DNA of 64,000 bases from Faunimonas pinastri (lineage in GTDB: Bacteria > Pseudomonadota > Alphaproteobacteria > Rhizobiales > Afifellaceae): contig NZ_FOFG01000006.1 of the NCBI RefSeq assembly GCF_900110915.1, positions 1 through 64,000 on the forward strand, in the 5' to 3' direction. Of the stretch, positions 18,961 through 29,070 are shown piece after piece. How positions within the stretch are numbered: the stretch's first letter is position 1; each line of letters starts with the position of its first letter. Under the pieces are notes generated by a model. It saw nothing but the letters and a program-made list of their open reading frames with translations. It was not told where the DNA came from and did not search any database. The translations under genes were made by a program, and so were the position numbers.

Positions 18961-20382
18961 TTATTGCGGAGCCGGCATGGACGGCGTGCCCGTTCCGGCG
19001 TTGCCACCCGAGTTGGTCGCACCGAGATTGTTGCCCTGCCCCGCCGGGTTGGCGGAATCGCCGCTGGCGCTGCTGTTGCCGGCATCCGTCGAGCCGCTGG
19101 CCGGAGCAGCCGCATTGTTGCTGCCCGCGGCGGGCCCCGCGGAGGTATCGCCGCCCGATCCCGCAGCAGGCGCGGCGGCCGGCGCGGCCGTGCCGCCCTG
19201 GGCACCGCTGCCGGCAGGCACCGCAGGAGCAGGCGCCGCCTGCGTCGGAGCGACATTCGCCGCAGGAGCCGGGCCACGATTCGCCGCCGGGGCGGGGCCC
19301 GGCTTGCTATCGACGGTCGGCAGCGGCACGGGCGTGTCGGCGAGCGTGCGGAGATAGGCGACGACCTTGGCCCGGTCGGCTTCCTGCGGAATGCCGGCAT
19401 AGGTCATCTTGGTGCCCGGCACATGGGCCCGCGGATTCTCCAGGAAGTGGTCGAGTTCGTCGAAGGACCAGACCTTGTCGCCGGCCGCGAACTTCTTCAT
19501 GGCGTCGGAATAGGCGAAGCCGTCCGCCGAGGCGACCTTGCGGCCGATCACACCCCAGAGATGCGGTCCGATCTTGTTGGGGCCGTTCTTCTCAAGCGAA
19601 TGACAGGTCTGGCAGATACGCGCCTTGGACTGCCCATCCGCCGGGTTCATCTGGCCCACCAGCGTCGCGAAGTCGCCGCCGCTGCCACTCCCGGGCGCGC
19701 CGCCCGCCGAGCCGGTCTGCCCTGCGGTGTTGGGGCTCTGCGTCCCGTTCGCGCTCGCCGGGGCATTGGCCGCAGCCGTCTGCTGCTGCGAGGCCGTCGC
19801 CGGAGCGCCCGCTGCGGGCGCCGCTGCGTTTTGCGCCGGCGGCGCAGGCAGGGGCGCCGGATCGTCGGAGAGCGAGCGGAGATAGGCGATCACGTTCGCC
19901 CGGTCCTGCGGCGAAGGCAGGCCCGCGAACGTCATCTTGGTGCCCGCGACGTCGCCGCGCGGATCGTGGATGAAGTGGTAGAGGTTGTCGTAGGTCCAGG
20001 TCTTGCCGCCGGCGGCAAAGGCCTTCATCGCGTCGGAATACTGGAAGTTGGCGATCGAGGCGATCGGCCGGTTCACCACCCCGTAGAGATGCGGGCCGGT
20101 CTTGTTGACGCCGCCCTTGGAAAGATCGTGGCAGGCCTGGCACTTCTTGGCGGTGGCCTCGCCGGCCTTGGGATCGGCGCTGGCCAGGATCGCCTCGATC
20201 GGCGGCTCGGCAACCGGGGCCGGCGCTCCGCCACCGGAAGTCTCCGCCACCACGATGGAATAGCCGGGCACCGCCGGCTCGGGAGAATTGAAGATGATGT
20301 CGGAGAGGCTGTGCAGGCCGAAGGCGATCAGCAGCGTGAAAAGAACTGCGCCCGCAATCTTGTTCAGTTCAAAAGTATCCAT
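18961..20382 (-). CDS. Membrane-anchored tandem (di-haem) cytochrome c
   Basis: A 473-residue protein with an uncleaved N-terminal anchor (about residues 9-31) and two class I cytochrome c domains facing the periplasm. Domain 1 (about 60-165) has C81-QA-C84-H85 and axial Met140; domain 2 (about 230-335) has C247-QT-C250-H251 and axial Met316. The domains are clear duplicates (YSDAMKAFAAG against YSDAMKKFAAG; GTKMTFAG against GTKMTYAG). An Ala/Gln/Pro linker joins them and a ~135-residue Ala/Pro/Gly tail follows. Typical alphaproteobacterial homologues (CycM-like) have one domain. The ATG at 20382 is chosen because MDTFELNKIAGAVL is the family N terminus. It probably shuttles electrons between the bc1 complex and terminal oxidases. 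Confidence 0.9.
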   Translation of the reverse strand: MDTFELNKIAGAVLFTLLIAFGLHSLSDIIFNSPEPAVPGYSIVVAETSGGGAPAPVAEPPIEAILASADPKAGEATAKKCQACHDLSKGGVNKTGPHLYGVVNRPIASIANFQYSDAMKAFAAGGKTWTYDNLYHFIHDPRGDVAGTKMTFAGLPSPQDRANVIAYLRSLSDDPAPLPAPPAQNAAAPAAGAPATASQQQTAAANAPASANGTQSPNTAGQTGSAGGAPGSGSGGDFATLVGQMNPADGQSKARICQTCHSLEKNGPNKIGPHLWGVIGRKVASADGFAYSDAMKKFAAGDKVWSFDELDHFLENPRAHVPGTKMTYAGIPQEADRAKVVAYLRTLADTPVPLPTVDSKPGPAPAANRGPAPAANVAPTQAAPAPAVPAGSGAQGGTAAPAAAPAAGSGGDTSAGPAAGSNNAAAPASGSTDAGNSSASGDSANPAGQGNNLGATNSGGNAGTGTPSMPAPQ

Positions 20383-20544
20383 GCGCTGAATTGCTCCCCT
20401 CCCAGACAGTTCAGCCGACGGAAACGCTGCCCACAACGCCTCCATCGCAAGTCATTCAGAGCTATCGCTTTTGACGAGGGCCAGCAAGCCGTATAAGGCC
20501 GCTCACATCCGACATTCGACCCGCAGCAACCCGTCCGGCGCACC

Positions 20545-21276
20545 ATGAATCCGATTGTCCTCGTTCCGGCCCGCATGAGCGCGACGCGCCTGCCGGGCAA
20601 GCCCCTCGCCGACATCGCGGGGCGCCCGATGATCGTGCACGTCGCGGAGCGGGCGCTGGCCGCCGGCATCGGCCCGGTGCTGATCGCGACCGATTCGCCG
20701 GAAATTCGCGAGGCGCTGGCCGGCTCGGGCGCCGAGGTGGCGATGACGCGGAGCGACCATTCGACCGGCTCCGATCGCATCTTCGAAGCGCTCGGCCAGT
20801 TCGACCCGGACGGCCGGCACGATGTCGTCGTCAACGTGCAGGGGGACCTCCCCTCCATCGCACCGGGCGAAATTGCCGCAGCCCTCGGGCCGCTGGAAGA
20901 TCCCGCCGTGGATATCGCCACGCTTGCCGCCGAGATCCGCCGCGAGCACGAGCGCACCGACCCCAACGTGGTGAAGATCGTTGGCTCCCCGGTCGGGACC
21001 GGCCGGCTGCGCGCGCTCTATTTCACCCGCGCGACCGCGCCCCACGGCGATGGCCCGCTCTACCATCACATCGGCCTCTACGCTTATCGCCGCGCCGCGC
21101 TGGAGCGCTTCGTCTTGCTGCCGCAGAGCACGCTGGAGAAGCGCGAGAAGCTGGAGCAGCTGCGCGCTCTGGAAGCCGGCATGCGCATCGACGTGGCGCT
21201 GATCGACACCGTTCCCCTCGGCGTGGATACGCCGGACGATCTGGAGCGCGCCCGCGCTCTTCTCAGCCAGACATGA
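20545..21276 (+). CDS. kdsB: 3-deoxy-manno-octulosonate cytidylyltransferase
   Basis: A 243-residue enzyme that activates Kdo as CMP-Kdo for lipid A and inner-core assembly. The nucleotide-binding N terminus reads [14 protein letters not shown] (residues 8-21). Further family blocks are [18 protein letters not shown] (with the Mg-binding Asp) and [16 protein letters not shown]. Its stop overlaps the pheA start (ATGA). It is divergent from the cytochrome c gene, with a 160-base gap holding both promoters. Confidence 0.96.
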   Translation: MNPIVLVPARMSATRLPGKPLADIAGRPMIVHVAERALAAGIGPVLIATDSPEIREALAGSGAEVAMTRSDHSTGSDRIFEALGQFDPDGRHDVVVNVQGDLPSIAPGEIAAALGPLEDPAVDIATLAAEIRREHERTDPNVVKIVGSPVGTGRLRALYFTRATAPHGDGPLYHHIGLYAYRRAALERFVLLPQSTLEKREKLEQLRALEAGMRIDVALIDTVPLGVDTPDDLERARALLSQT

Positions 21277-22175
21277 CAGGACCAACCGTGACCGCCAAGC
21301 GCGTAGCCTTCCAGGGCGAATTCGGCGCCAATTCCCACCTCGCCTGCCACGAGGTCTTTCCGGACGCGACCTACGTGCCCTGCGCCACGTTCGAGGATTG
21401 CTTCGTGGCGATCTCGTCGGGCGAGGTCGATCTCGGCATGATTCCGATCGAGAACTCCCTGAACGGGCGCGTGGCCGACATCCACTATCTGCTGCCGACA
21501 TCCGATCTTTCCATCGTCGGCGAATTCTTCCTGCCCGTGCACCACCAGCTAATGGGAATACCCGGCACGAAGCTGGGCGAGCTGGAGGTCGTGCAAAGCC
21601 ATGTGCAGGCGCTCGGCCAGTGTCGGCGGCTGATCCGGGATCTCGGGGTTTCGGCGGAAGTGGCGGCCGATACGGCAGGCTCCGCACGTTTCGTGGCGGA
21701 ACTCGGCGATCCCAAGCGCGCCGCGTTGGCTCCCCGCCTGGCGGCCGAGATCTACGGGCTGGAGATCCTGAAGGAAAACGTCGAGGACGATTCCAGCAAC
21801 ACGACGAGGTTCGTCATCTTCTCGCGCGACGCGGTGCGGGCTCCCGCCGGCAACGGACCGGTGATCACGAGCTTCATCTTCCGCGTCCGCAACGTGCCGG
21901 CCGCCCTCTACAAGGGTCTCGGCGGCTTTGCGACGAACGGCGTCAACATGACGAAGCTGGAAAGCTACCAGACGGGCGGCAAGTTTTTCGCCACCCTCTT
22001 CTATGCCGATATCGAAGGTCATCCGGACGACCGAAACGTCCAGATGGCGCTTGAGGAGCTGGACTTCTTCTCCGCCGAACTCCGCATCGTCGGCGTCTAT
22101 CCCGCGAGCCCGTTCCGGGCCAACATCGCGGAGCCGGCCGAAAACCGCGACCTGCGACCGACCGCCAAGAGCTGA
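21273..22175 (+). CDS. pheA: Prephenate dehydratase
   Basis: A 300-residue single-function enzyme converting prephenate to phenylpyruvate. The N-terminal catalytic part has [14 protein letters not shown] and [10 protein letters not shown], and the catalytic Thr lies in DDSSNTTRF (near residue 178). A C-terminal ACT regulatory domain (about 195-280) contains the phenylalanine-binding block [12 protein letters not shown]-like [10 protein letters not shown]. There is no chorismate mutase domain. It is coupled to kdsB by a 4-base overlap. Confidence 0.95.
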   Translation: MTGPTVTAKRVAFQGEFGANSHLACHEVFPDATYVPCATFEDCFVAISSGEVDLGMIPIENSLNGRVADIHYLLPTSDLSIVGEFFLPVHHQLMGIPGTKLGELEVVQSHVQALGQCRRLIRDLGVSAEVAADTAGSARFVAELGDPKRAALAPRLAAEIYGLEILKENVEDDSSNTTRFVIFSRDAVRAPAGNGPVITSFIFRVRNVPAALYKGLGGFATNGVNMTKLESYQTGGKFFATLFYADIEGHPDDRNVQMALEELDFFSAELRIVGVYPASPFRANIAEPAENRDLRPTAKS

Positions 22176-22211
22176 GCGCGACCGAGGAGAGGTTGAGCGA
22201 GGAGCGCCCGC

Positions 22212-23147
22212 TCAGCCTTCCCATTCCGCGAAGGCGTCGATCAGCTTGCGGGCGATCGCCACCTTCTGCGGCACGATCAGATTTCCGGGATGCGTCCCGG
22301 CGATCATGCGGCGAACCTCGTCGCGGTCGAACCAGCGCGCATCCTCCAGCTCTTCCACATCAGGGACGATCTCGGTGGAAAGCGCCTCGCCGTGGCAGCC
22401 GAGCATCAGCGAATGGGGGAAGGGCCACGCCTGGCTGGAGTGGTAGCGCACCTGCCCGACCTTGACGCCGGCCTCCTCCTGCACCTCGCGCCGCACCGCC
22501 TCCTCCATCGTCTCGCCCGGCTCAAGAAAACCGGCAAGCGCGGAATAGGAACCCGGGGCGAAGCGTGCCTGCCGCCCCATGAGGCAGCGGTCGCCGTCGA
22601 TCACCAGCATGATCACGACGGGATCGACGCGGGGGAAAATCTGCTTGCCGCAATGCGGGCAGTGCCGACTGACGCCACCCCCGCGCGGCTCGGTTCGGCC
22701 ACCGCAATTGCCGCAGAAGCGGTTCACCGCGTGCCAGGAGAGATAGGAACTCGCCTGCGAGAGGGCGGCGATATCCTCCGGCGGCAGCCTTGCTTCCGTG
22801 GCCAGCGCCCGCAGCGCGACAGCCTCGGTCCCCGCCGCCGCCGGGCTGTTCTTCAAGAGCGAAGCCGCGATGCGCGGACCCTCCGCCGCCATGCCGAGCA
22901 GGACGAGGCTGTCCACGTCGAGCGGCATGGCTTCCGCCTCGGCCGGCGTGAAGCGCGCATCGGCGCCGCCGGCCTTCACCAGCACGCCATCGTCGCTCAG
23001 GACATGATAGCGCACCTCCGGCATCGCGCGCGCATCGGTCAGCGCGGTTTCGCTCCGCAGTTCGCTCTGGCGATTGATGGTGCTGCCGGAAAAGCCGTTG
23101 AGCTGGCTTGCCTCATGATAGGTCCGGTCCTGGAAAAATGACGACAT
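22212..23147 (-). CDS. nudC: NAD+ diphosphatase (NADH pyrophosphatase / deNADding enzyme)
   Basis: A 311-residue Nudix hydrolase. It has an N-terminal NUDIX-like domain, a four-Cys zinc ribbon (CGNCGG and CPHCGK, about residues 145-170), and the Nudix box GFLEPGETMEEAVRREVQEEAG. This is followed by the NudC-specific SQAWPFPHSLMLG motif that recognises NADH. It is probably transcribed with the HIT gene just upstream (27-base gap) and converges on pheA. Confidence 0.95.
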   Translation of the reverse strand: MSSFFQDRTYHEASQLNGFSGSTINRQSELRSETALTDARAMPEVRYHVLSDDGVLVKAGGADARFTPAEAEAMPLDVDSLVLLGMAAEGPRIAASLLKNSPAAAGTEAVALRALATEARLPPEDIAALSQASSYLSWHAVNRFCGNCGGRTEPRGGGVSRHCPHCGKQIFPRVDPVVIMLVIDGDRCLMGRQARFAPGSYSALAGFLEPGETMEEAVRREVQEEAGVKVGQVRYHSSQAWPFPHSLMLGCHGEALSTEIVPDVEELEDARWFDRDEVRRMIAGTHPGNLIVPQKVAIARKLIDAFAEWEG

Positions 23148-23174
23148 GAGTAACTGCGACCTCGCGCGGGAATG

Positions 23175-23594
23175 TCAGGAAAGGACCGGGGCAAGCCGGG
23201 AACGGAGACGATCGAGCACGTCGCGCTCGGCCGCCGGGACATAGGGTTCGGCGGCGCCGGAACCCCAAACGGGGCGCGGCCATGCGGCGTCGCCGATCCG
23301 GCGCGCGACCACATGCACGTGAAGCTGCCGCACCATGTTGCCGATCGCGGCCACATTGAGCTTGTCGCAGGGCGCGACGTCGCGGAGTGCCTCCGACACG
23401 ACACCGATCTCCGTCATCAACCGCATGCGGTCGGGCTCCGCGAGATCGACGATCTCGGCAAGCTCCGCCTGCCGGGGCACGAGGATCAGCCAGGCGAAGC
23501 GCGCGTCCCGCATCAGGAGCAGCGAGGAAAGCGACAGGTCGCCCACAGCGATGGTGTCGGCGGCAAGTTGCGGATCGAGAAGGAAGGGCGTCAC
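23175..23594 (-). CDS. HIT-family protein
   Basis: A 139-residue small histidine-triad protein. The active-site motif reads QLHVHVVAR, so the first His of the usual HxHxH triad is Gln, while the two later His, including the nucleophile position, are kept. This variant is, from memory, common in rhizobial HIT proteins. Such proteins hydrolyse or transfer nucleotidyl groups; the substrate here is unknown. The start is GTG. Adjacency to nudC suggests a nucleotide-cleansing pair. Confidence 0.82.
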   Translation of the reverse strand: MTPFLLDPQLAADTIAVGDLSLSSLLLMRDARFAWLILVPRQAELAEIVDLAEPDRMRLMTEIGVVSEALRDVAPCDKLNVAAIGNMVRQLHVHVVARRIGDAAWPRPVWGSGAAEPYVPAAERDVLDRLRSRLAPVLS

Positions 23595-23744
23595 GAAAAC
23601 CTCGGAGAGATCCCTCGATCTAGGTCAGATATCCCCTCCCGCCAAGACGGTGCGGCCTTCCGTCGACCTTCCGGGTGCTGCGCTCGGTTGACTGGACTCA
23701 GCGGATGCGTAAGGTCCGCTCGCTTCCAGCCTTCCGGATTTCCC

Positions 23745-24575
23745 ATGACCGATATCGCCCAGCTCCAGCCCATCATCGAGAACGCCTTCGAGGCGCGCGC
23801 GGATGTCTCCCCCGCCACGCAGGGCGAGGTTCGCGACGCGGTGAACGAGACGCTGAACCTGCTGGATACCGGCAAGCTGCGCGTGGCGGAGAAAAGCGGC
23901 GCGGACTGGCACGTCAACCAGTGGGCCAAGAAGGCGGTGCTGCTCTCCTTCCGCCTCAACGACATGAGCCTGATCGAAGGCGGCCCGGGCGGCGCGGGCT
24001 GGTGGGACAAGGTGCCCTCCAAGTTCGCGGGCTGGGGCGAAAGCGAGCATCGCGCGGCGGGCTTCCGCTCCGTGCCGAACGCCATCGTGCGCCGCTCCGC
24101 CTTCATCGCGCCGGGCGTGGTGCTGATGCCCTCCTTCGTCAATCTCGGCGCCTATGTCGACGAAGGCACGATGATCGACACCTGGGCGACCGTCGGCTCC
24201 TGCGCCCAGATCGGCAAGAACTGCCACATTTCCGGCGGCGTGGGCATCGGCGGCGTGCTGGAGCCGCTGCAGGCCGGACCCGTCATCATCGAGGATCACT
24301 GCTTCATCGGCGCCCGCTCGGAAGTGGCTGAGGGCGTGATCGTTCGCGAAGGTTCGGTGCTCTCCATGGGCGTCTATCTCGGCGCCTCCACCAAGATCGT
24401 CGATCGCGAAAGCGGCAAGGTTCTCTACGGCGAGGTGCCGCCATATTCCGTGGTGGTTGCCGGCTCCATGCCCAGCGACAAAGGGGGCCCGTCCCTCTAC
24501 TGCGCCGTGATCGTCAAGCGCGTCGACGAGCGGACCCGCTCCAAGACCTCGATCAACGAACTCCTGCGCGATTGA
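23745..24575 (+). CDS. dapD: 2,3,4,5-tetrahydropyridine-2,6-dicarboxylate N-succinyltransferase
   Basis: A 276-residue left-handed beta-helix acyltransferase of the succinylase branch of lysine/diaminopimelate synthesis. Hexapeptide repeats run from about residue 105 to 210 (for example [29 protein letters not shown]). The N-terminal domain ([14 protein letters not shown]) and C-terminal VVVAGSMPS match DapD. The start [11 protein letters not shown] is preferred over far upstream in-frame codons. Its partner dapE lies two genes downstream. Confidence 0.96.
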   Translation: MTDIAQLQPIIENAFEARADVSPATQGEVRDAVNETLNLLDTGKLRVAEKSGADWHVNQWAKKAVLLSFRLNDMSLIEGGPGGAGWWDKVPSKFAGWGESEHRAAGFRSVPNAIVRRSAFIAPGVVLMPSFVNLGAYVDEGTMIDTWATVGSCAQIGKNCHISGGVGIGGVLEPLQAGPVIIEDHCFIGARSEVAEGVIVREGSVLSMGVYLGASTKIVDRESGKVLYGEVPPYSVVVAGSMPSDKGGPSLYCAVIVKRVDERTRSKTSINELLRD

Positions 24576-24585
24576 GCGGCAGCCG

Positions 24586-24987
24586 GTGCGAGCCCTTTCC
24601 GACCTGCTCTCCCGCTCGCCCCGGCTCTGGCTCTTCCTCGGGCTGAACGGCCGCATCTCGCGCCGGCTCTACTGGCTTTCCTACCTGTTCCTGATCGCGG
24701 CCGACTCGGTGCTGGCGGCGCAGGTGCTGAGCAAGGGAGAAGGCCATATCTACCAGCTTGCCGAGTTCCTCTGGCCGTTCGCGGTGGTGCTGACGATCTG
24801 GTCGAATCTGGCGATCTCGGTGAAGCGGCTGCATGATGCCGGCATGAACGGCCTTTTCGCCGTCGCCCTCTTCATTCCGCTGATCAATCTCGCCTTCACG
24901 ATTTGGGTCGGCCTGATCCCCGGCCAGTCCGGCCCCAACAACCATGGCGCAGGCCTCGGCCCGCCGCCGCCTCCGGTCCAACGATGA
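24586..24987 (+). CDS. DUF805 small membrane protein
   Basis: A 133-residue inner-membrane protein with three to four hydrophobic segments and DUF805 hallmarks: NGRISRRLYWLSYL near the N terminus, then AISVKRLHDAGMNGLF and a Pro-rich C-terminal tail. The start is GTG, 10 bases after dapD, and the stop overlaps dapE (ATGA at 24984-24987). The dapD-DUF805-dapE order recurs in rhizobia. Its function is unknown. Confidence 0.85.
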   Translation: MRALSDLLSRSPRLWLFLGLNGRISRRLYWLSYLFLIAADSVLAAQVLSKGEGHIYQLAEFLWPFAVVLTIWSNLAISVKRLHDAGMNGLFAVALFIPLINLAFTIWVGLIPGQSGPNNHGAGLGPPPPPVQR

Positions 24988-26168
24988 CACCCACCGTCCA
25001 AGCCATCCTCACCGACCTGATCCGCGCCGAAAGCGTGACGCCGGATGCCGGTCCCGCCATCGATGCGCTCTGCGGTCATCTGGCCCCGGCCGGTTTCACC
25101 ATCGAGCGCCCGGTCTTCTCCGAGCCGAATACGCCGGACGTGGAAAATCTCTTCGCCGCCGTCGGCACCGGGGAGCGGCATCTCGTGCTGGCCGGCCATG
25201 TCGACGTCGTGCCGACCGGCCCGGCTTCGGCCTGGAGGCATCCGCCCTTTTCCGCCGCTGTCGAGGACGGGGTGCTCTATGGCCGGGGCGCGGTGGACAT
25301 GAAGGGCGGCCTTGCCGCCATGACCGCCGCCGCGCTGCGATTCGTGGAGCGGCGCGGGCCCCATTTCGGCGGTCGCATCTCCTTTCTCGTCACCGGCGAT
25401 GAGGAGGGCCCCGCCCTCAACGGCACGGTGAAGCTTCTGGACTGGGCGGTGGAACGCGGCGAACGCTTCACCGCCTCCATCGTCGGAGAACCCACCAGCG
25501 CCCGCGAACTGGGCGACCAGGTCAAGGTCGGCCGACGCGGCAGCTATTCCCTGACGCTGACGGTTGAAGGGCGGCAGGGCCACGCCGCCTATCCGCACCT
25601 TGCCGACAACCCGGTCCGTGGCCTGACGCAGATCCTGCAAGCGCTTCTGGCGGCGCCGCTGGACAACGGCACCGACCGCTTCGAGCCCTCCACATTCGAA
25701 ATAGTCGGGCTGGATACCGGCAACGCGGCCTGGAACGTCATCCCGGGCAACGCCTGGGCCCGGATCAACAGCCGCTACAACGACAAGTGGACGCGTGAAA
25801 CGCTGCGGACGGAGATCGAGCGCCGCATTCGCGAGGCCATCGCCGGGGACAGTCCCACCCGCGCCAACCAGCCGATCCGCTGGCGCGTCGACGAGGAGCC
25901 CGGCAATGCCGACGCCTTCGTCACGCGCGACGATGCGCTGGTCTCGACCCTGTCGGAAGCCATTACGGCCGTCACCGGTCGCCAGCCCGAGCTTTCGACC
26001 GGCGGTGGAACCTCGGACGCCCGCTTCATCAAGAACTTCTGCCCCGTCGTGGAGTTCGGGCCGGTCGGCCAGACCATGCACCAGGTCGACGAGCGCGTCC
26101 CGGTCGCGGAGCTTGAGGAAACCGCAAGGATTTACGAGACGTTCCTGGATGCGTTCTTCCCGGCATGA
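24984..26168 (+). CDS. dapE: Succinyl-diaminopimelate desuccinylase
   Basis: A 394-residue M20-family dinuclear zinc hydrolase releasing LL-diaminopimelate. Metal ligands are in GHVDVVPTGP (His), GRGAVDMKGG (Asp), TGDEEGP (catalytic Glu and Glu ligand), and C-terminal MHQVDE (His). STGGGTSDARF is also diagnostic for DapE. The start at 24984, coupled to DUF805, gives the normal N terminus MTPTVQAILTDLIR. A 4-base overlap couples it to the next gene. Confidence 0.96.
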   Translation: MTPTVQAILTDLIRAESVTPDAGPAIDALCGHLAPAGFTIERPVFSEPNTPDVENLFAAVGTGERHLVLAGHVDVVPTGPASAWRHPPFSAAVEDGVLYGRGAVDMKGGLAAMTAAALRFVERRGPHFGGRISFLVTGDEEGPALNGTVKLLDWAVERGERFTASIVGEPTSARELGDQVKVGRRGSYSLTLTVEGRQGHAAYPHLADNPVRGLTQILQALLAAPLDNGTDRFEPSTFEIVGLDTGNAAWNVIPGNAWARINSRYNDKWTRETLRTEIERRIREAIAGDSPTRANQPIRWRVDEEPGNADAFVTRDDALVSTLSEAITAVTGRQPELSTGGGTSDARFIKNFCPVVEFGPVGQTMHQVDERVPVAELEETARIYETFLDAFFPA

Positions 26169-26749
26169 AGACGCACGCCCGCACGCTGCAGAACGAAATC
26201 GCCGGCGCGTGGGCGGTAATGAACGGCCGCCCGGAAGGCCTGGGTCGCATGGACCTTTCCGCCAGTGGCTTCTGGCAGTCCTTCCTGGCGCTCGTCCCGA
26301 TCCTTCCCTTCGTGATTCTCCAGTTTCTGGGACAGTGGAAGCTCGGCACGACCCTCGATCCGACGCCCCAGCCACTCGGCGTCGGTGACATCGCGGAACA
26401 GTTGATCGAGACGACGATCGAGTGGTTCGTCTTCCCCGTCGTCTTTGCGTCGATGGCCCGCCCGTTCCGCCTCACGGCGGGCTTCGTGCCTTTCATCGTC
26501 GCGCGAAACTGGTCCACGGTGATCACCGGCGCTATCTTCGCCCTGCCCTATGCGCTCTACGGCGCCGGGCTGATCGGCCCGACATTCCTGCCCTTCCTCG
26601 TGCTGATCGCCTTCGGCACGACGCTCCGCTTTTCCTATCTGCTGACACGGGTGACGCTGGGCGTCGGGCCTGGCGTGGCCATCCCCATCGTCATTCTCGA
26701 CGTGCTGGTCGGCGTCGTCTCCGAACTGCTGATCGACAAGATCCTCTGA
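26165..26749 (+). CDS. Conserved membrane protein of unknown function, downstream of dapE
   Basis: A 194-residue protein with four or five hydrophobic segments (about residues 37-55, 83-98, 115-135, 138-155, 168-190). I recall similar proteins immediately downstream of dapE in rhizobia but know no domain name. The ATG overlaps the dapE stop (ATGA), so it is expressed with lysine-biosynthesis genes. It converges on truA with only three bases between the two stop codons. Confidence 0.7.
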   Translation: MKTHARTLQNEIAGAWAVMNGRPEGLGRMDLSASGFWQSFLALVPILPFVILQFLGQWKLGTTLDPTPQPLGVGDIAEQLIETTIEWFVFPVVFASMARPFRLTAGFVPFIVARNWSTVITGAIFALPYALYGAGLIGPTFLPFLVLIAFGTTLRFSYLLTRVTLGVGPGVAIPIVILDVLVGVVSELLIDKIL

Positions 26750-26752
26750 GGA

Positions 26753-27490
26753 TCAGTAATCGACGCGCGTCAGCGTCAGCCCTTCCGGCGGCGCGACCGG
26801 ACCGCAAGCCTTGCGATCGCGCGCGTCGAGCGCCTCGCGCAGACGCTCCGGCGACCACTTGCCCTCCCCCACCATCGCCAGCGATCCCGCAAAGGAGCGG
26901 ATCTGGTTGTGCAGGAACGAGCGGGCCGAGGCTTCGATCACCACGATCTCGCCCTGACGGTGGACATCCAGCCGGTCCAGCGTCCGCACGGGGCTTTTTG
27001 CCTGGCAGGCGGCAGCGCGGAATGTCGTGAAATCATGCGTGCCGAGCAGGAGCTGGGCGGCTTGATGCATGCGTTGCTCATCGAGCGGCTTGGGGAAGTG
27101 CCAGGCATGACCCTGCTCGATCGCCAGCGGTGCCCGGCGATTGCCGATGCGGAAACGGTAATGCCGCCCCTTGGCGGAGAAGCGGGCATCGAACTCCGGC
27201 CCGACCGCCTCGACCGACAGGATCGCGACCGGCTGTGGCTTCAGGTAGAAGTTCAGCGCGCCTTCCAGCTCCGACGGCCGCCAGTCGCGATCGAGATCGA
27301 CATGCGCCACCTGCCCGCTGGCATGGACGCCCGTATCCGTGCGGCCCGCGCCATGCAGCGTCACCGCCTGCCGGGTGGTCTTCAGGATCGCCCGTTCGAT
27401 CGCCGCCTGTACGGACGGTCCGTTCTGCTGGCGCTGCCAGCCGCAATAGGGGGTGCCGTCATATTCGACGAGGAGCTTGAAGCGTGGCAT
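26753..27490 (-). CDS. truA: tRNA pseudouridine(38-40) synthase
   Basis: A 245-residue enzyme modifying positions 38-40 of the anticodon stem. The catalytic Asp is in [11 protein letters not shown] (about residues 48-58). The N terminus [18 protein letters not shown] and the later block [14 protein letters not shown] are standard TruA signatures. It is the last gene of a minus-strand set def-fmt-truA with 15-base and 8-base gaps. Confidence 0.96.
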   Translation of the reverse strand: MPRFKLLVEYDGTPYCGWQRQQNGPSVQAAIERAILKTTRQAVTLHGAGRTDTGVHASGQVAHVDLDRDWRPSELEGALNFYLKPQPVAILSVEAVGPEFDARFSAKGRHYRFRIGNRRAPLAIEQGHAWHFPKPLDEQRMHQAAQLLLGTHDFTTFRAAACQAKSPVRTLDRLDVHRQGEIVVIEASARSFLHNQIRSFAGSLAMVGEGKWSPERLREALDARDRKACGPVAPPEGLTLTRVDY

Positions 27491-27505
27491 CGCGGTCGGG
27501 CTGGA

Positions 27506-28447
27506 TCAGGCGAGGATCCGGACGGGCTTCTGCGCGCCGCGTCCGAATTCTTCCGCGCTCATCGGTTTCTTGCCAGCGCGCTGCAGTTCGATGATGCGGA
27601 TCGCGCCGTTTCCGCAGGCAACGCTGAGGTCGTCGCCGAGGACCGCGCCGGGCTCGCCTTCTGCCGCACCGGAGCTGGTGCCCAGCGTGGAGCGCAGGAT
27701 CTTCACGCGCTCCGGCTTGCCGCCGATCTCCATCTCGCACCACGCACCCGGGAACGGTGAAAGACCGCGAATGTGGTTGTGCACCTCGGATGCCGGTCGG
27801 CTCCATTCGATCCGGGCTTCCGCCTTGTCGATCTTGGCGGCGTAGGTCACGCCCGCGTCCGCCTGCGGCACGGAGTTCAGCGCCCCGCGCTCCAGCGCTC
27901 CGAGCGCGCGCACCATCAGATCGCCGCCCAAGGCCGAGAGCCGGTCATGGACGGAGCCGGCCGTCTCGTCGGGGCCGATCGCCAGCCGTTCCGCCATGCA
28001 GACCGGGCCGGTGTCGAGGCCCTCCTCCATCCGCATCACCATGATGCCGGTTTCTCCGTCGCCCGCCATGACGGCTCGCTGGATCGGCGCTGCGCCGCGC
28101 CAGCGGGGCAAGAGAGAAGCATGGAGATTGAGGCAGCCATCGCGCGGCGCCTCCAATACGCCCGGCGGCAGGATCAGCCCATAGGCGACGACCACGGCCA
28201 CGTCGGCGTCGAGCGACGCGAAGATGTCCTGCGCCTCGCTGTTGCGGAGGCTCTTCGGCGTGAAGACGGGGATGCCGAAGCGCTCCGCCTTTTCGTGCAC
28301 GGGCGAGCGCGTTTCCGCCATGCCGCGACCGGCGGGGCGCGGCGGCTGGGTATAGGCAGCCACGACCTCGTGCCCCTGCCCGATGATGTCCATCAGCGTG
28401 GGCACGGAAAATTCGGGCGTCCCCATGAAGACGATGCGCAGCGGCAT
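27506..28447 (-). CDS. fmt: Methionyl-tRNA formyltransferase
   Basis: A 313-residue enzyme that formylates initiator Met-tRNA. Its N-terminal hydrolase fold begins [12 protein letters not shown]. The formyl-folate active-site block runs [18 protein letters not shown] with the family SLLP loop. The C-terminal OB-like domain starts around residue 205 and contains [11 protein letters not shown]. It lies directly downstream of def, the partner deformylase. Confidence 0.96.
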   Translation of the reverse strand: MPLRIVFMGTPEFSVPTLMDIIGQGHEVVAAYTQPPRPAGRGMAETRSPVHEKAERFGIPVFTPKSLRNSEAQDIFASLDADVAVVVAYGLILPPGVLEAPRDGCLNLHASLLPRWRGAAPIQRAVMAGDGETGIMVMRMEEGLDTGPVCMAERLAIGPDETAGSVHDRLSALGGDLMVRALGALERGALNSVPQADAGVTYAAKIDKAEARIEWSRPASEVHNHIRGLSPFPGAWCEMEIGGKPERVKILRSTLGTSSGAAEGEPGAVLGDDLSVACGNGAIRIIELQRAGKKPMSAEEFGRGAQKPVRILA

Positions 28448-28455
28448 GATGTGGC

Positions 28456-28989
28456 TCAGATCGTGTTGCGGCGGTGGCGTTCCCGCTCGCGCGCCGCCTT
28501 GGTGAATTTCTTGATGACGAGATCGCGCTTCAGCTTGGAGATGTAGTCGATGAAGAGCACCCCATTGAGGTGGTCGATCTCATGCTGGAGGCAGGTGGCG
28601 AGGATGCCTTCCGCGTCGATTTCCTGCGGCTTGCCCTCCCGGTCCACGTAGCGGACCTTCACCTTCGCCGGTCGCTCCACCTCCGCGTAATAGTCCGGGA
28701 TGGAAAGGCAGCCTTCTTCGTAGGTCGAGCGCTCGTCGGAAGCCCAGAGGACTTCCGGATTGATGAAGATCATCGGCGCGGGAGCGTCGCCCTCCGGGGC
28801 GACGTCGATCGTCACCAGTCGCTTCGGCACGCCGACCTGGATCGCCGCAAGCCCGATGCCCGGCGCATCGTACATCGTATCCAGCATGTTCTCGATGAGC
28901 TTGCGCGTCTCGTCGGAAACGCCTTCGATGGGCGCGCTGGACTGACGGAGAAGCGGGTCTGGAAGATTGACGATTTCGAGCTTGGCCAT
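28456..28989 (-). CDS. def: Peptide deformylase
   Basis: A 177-residue iron/zinc hydrolase removing N-formyl groups from nascent proteins. The three family motifs are [17 protein letters not shown] (metal Cys) and QHEIDHLNG (metal His pair and catalytic Glu). The start [12 protein letters not shown] at 28989 gives the usual N terminus; an upstream GTG/ATG would add 12 atypical residues. It begins the def-fmt-truA set. Confidence 0.96.
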   Translation of the reverse strand: MAKLEIVNLPDPLLRQSSAPIEGVSDETRKLIENMLDTMYDAPGIGLAAIQVGVPKRLVTIDVAPEGDAPAPMIFINPEVLWASDERSTYEEGCLSIPDYYAEVERPAKVKVRYVDREGKPQEIDAEGILATCLQHEIDHLNGVLFIDYISKLKRDLVIKKFTKAARERERHRRNTI

Positions 28990-29070
28990 GGCCCGCGAGA
29001 TAGGCTCTGCCGCGATTGCGGTCAATGCGTGGCGGCCTTCGAGCGGCCGCGGAATGCCCGCGTCGTGGGT

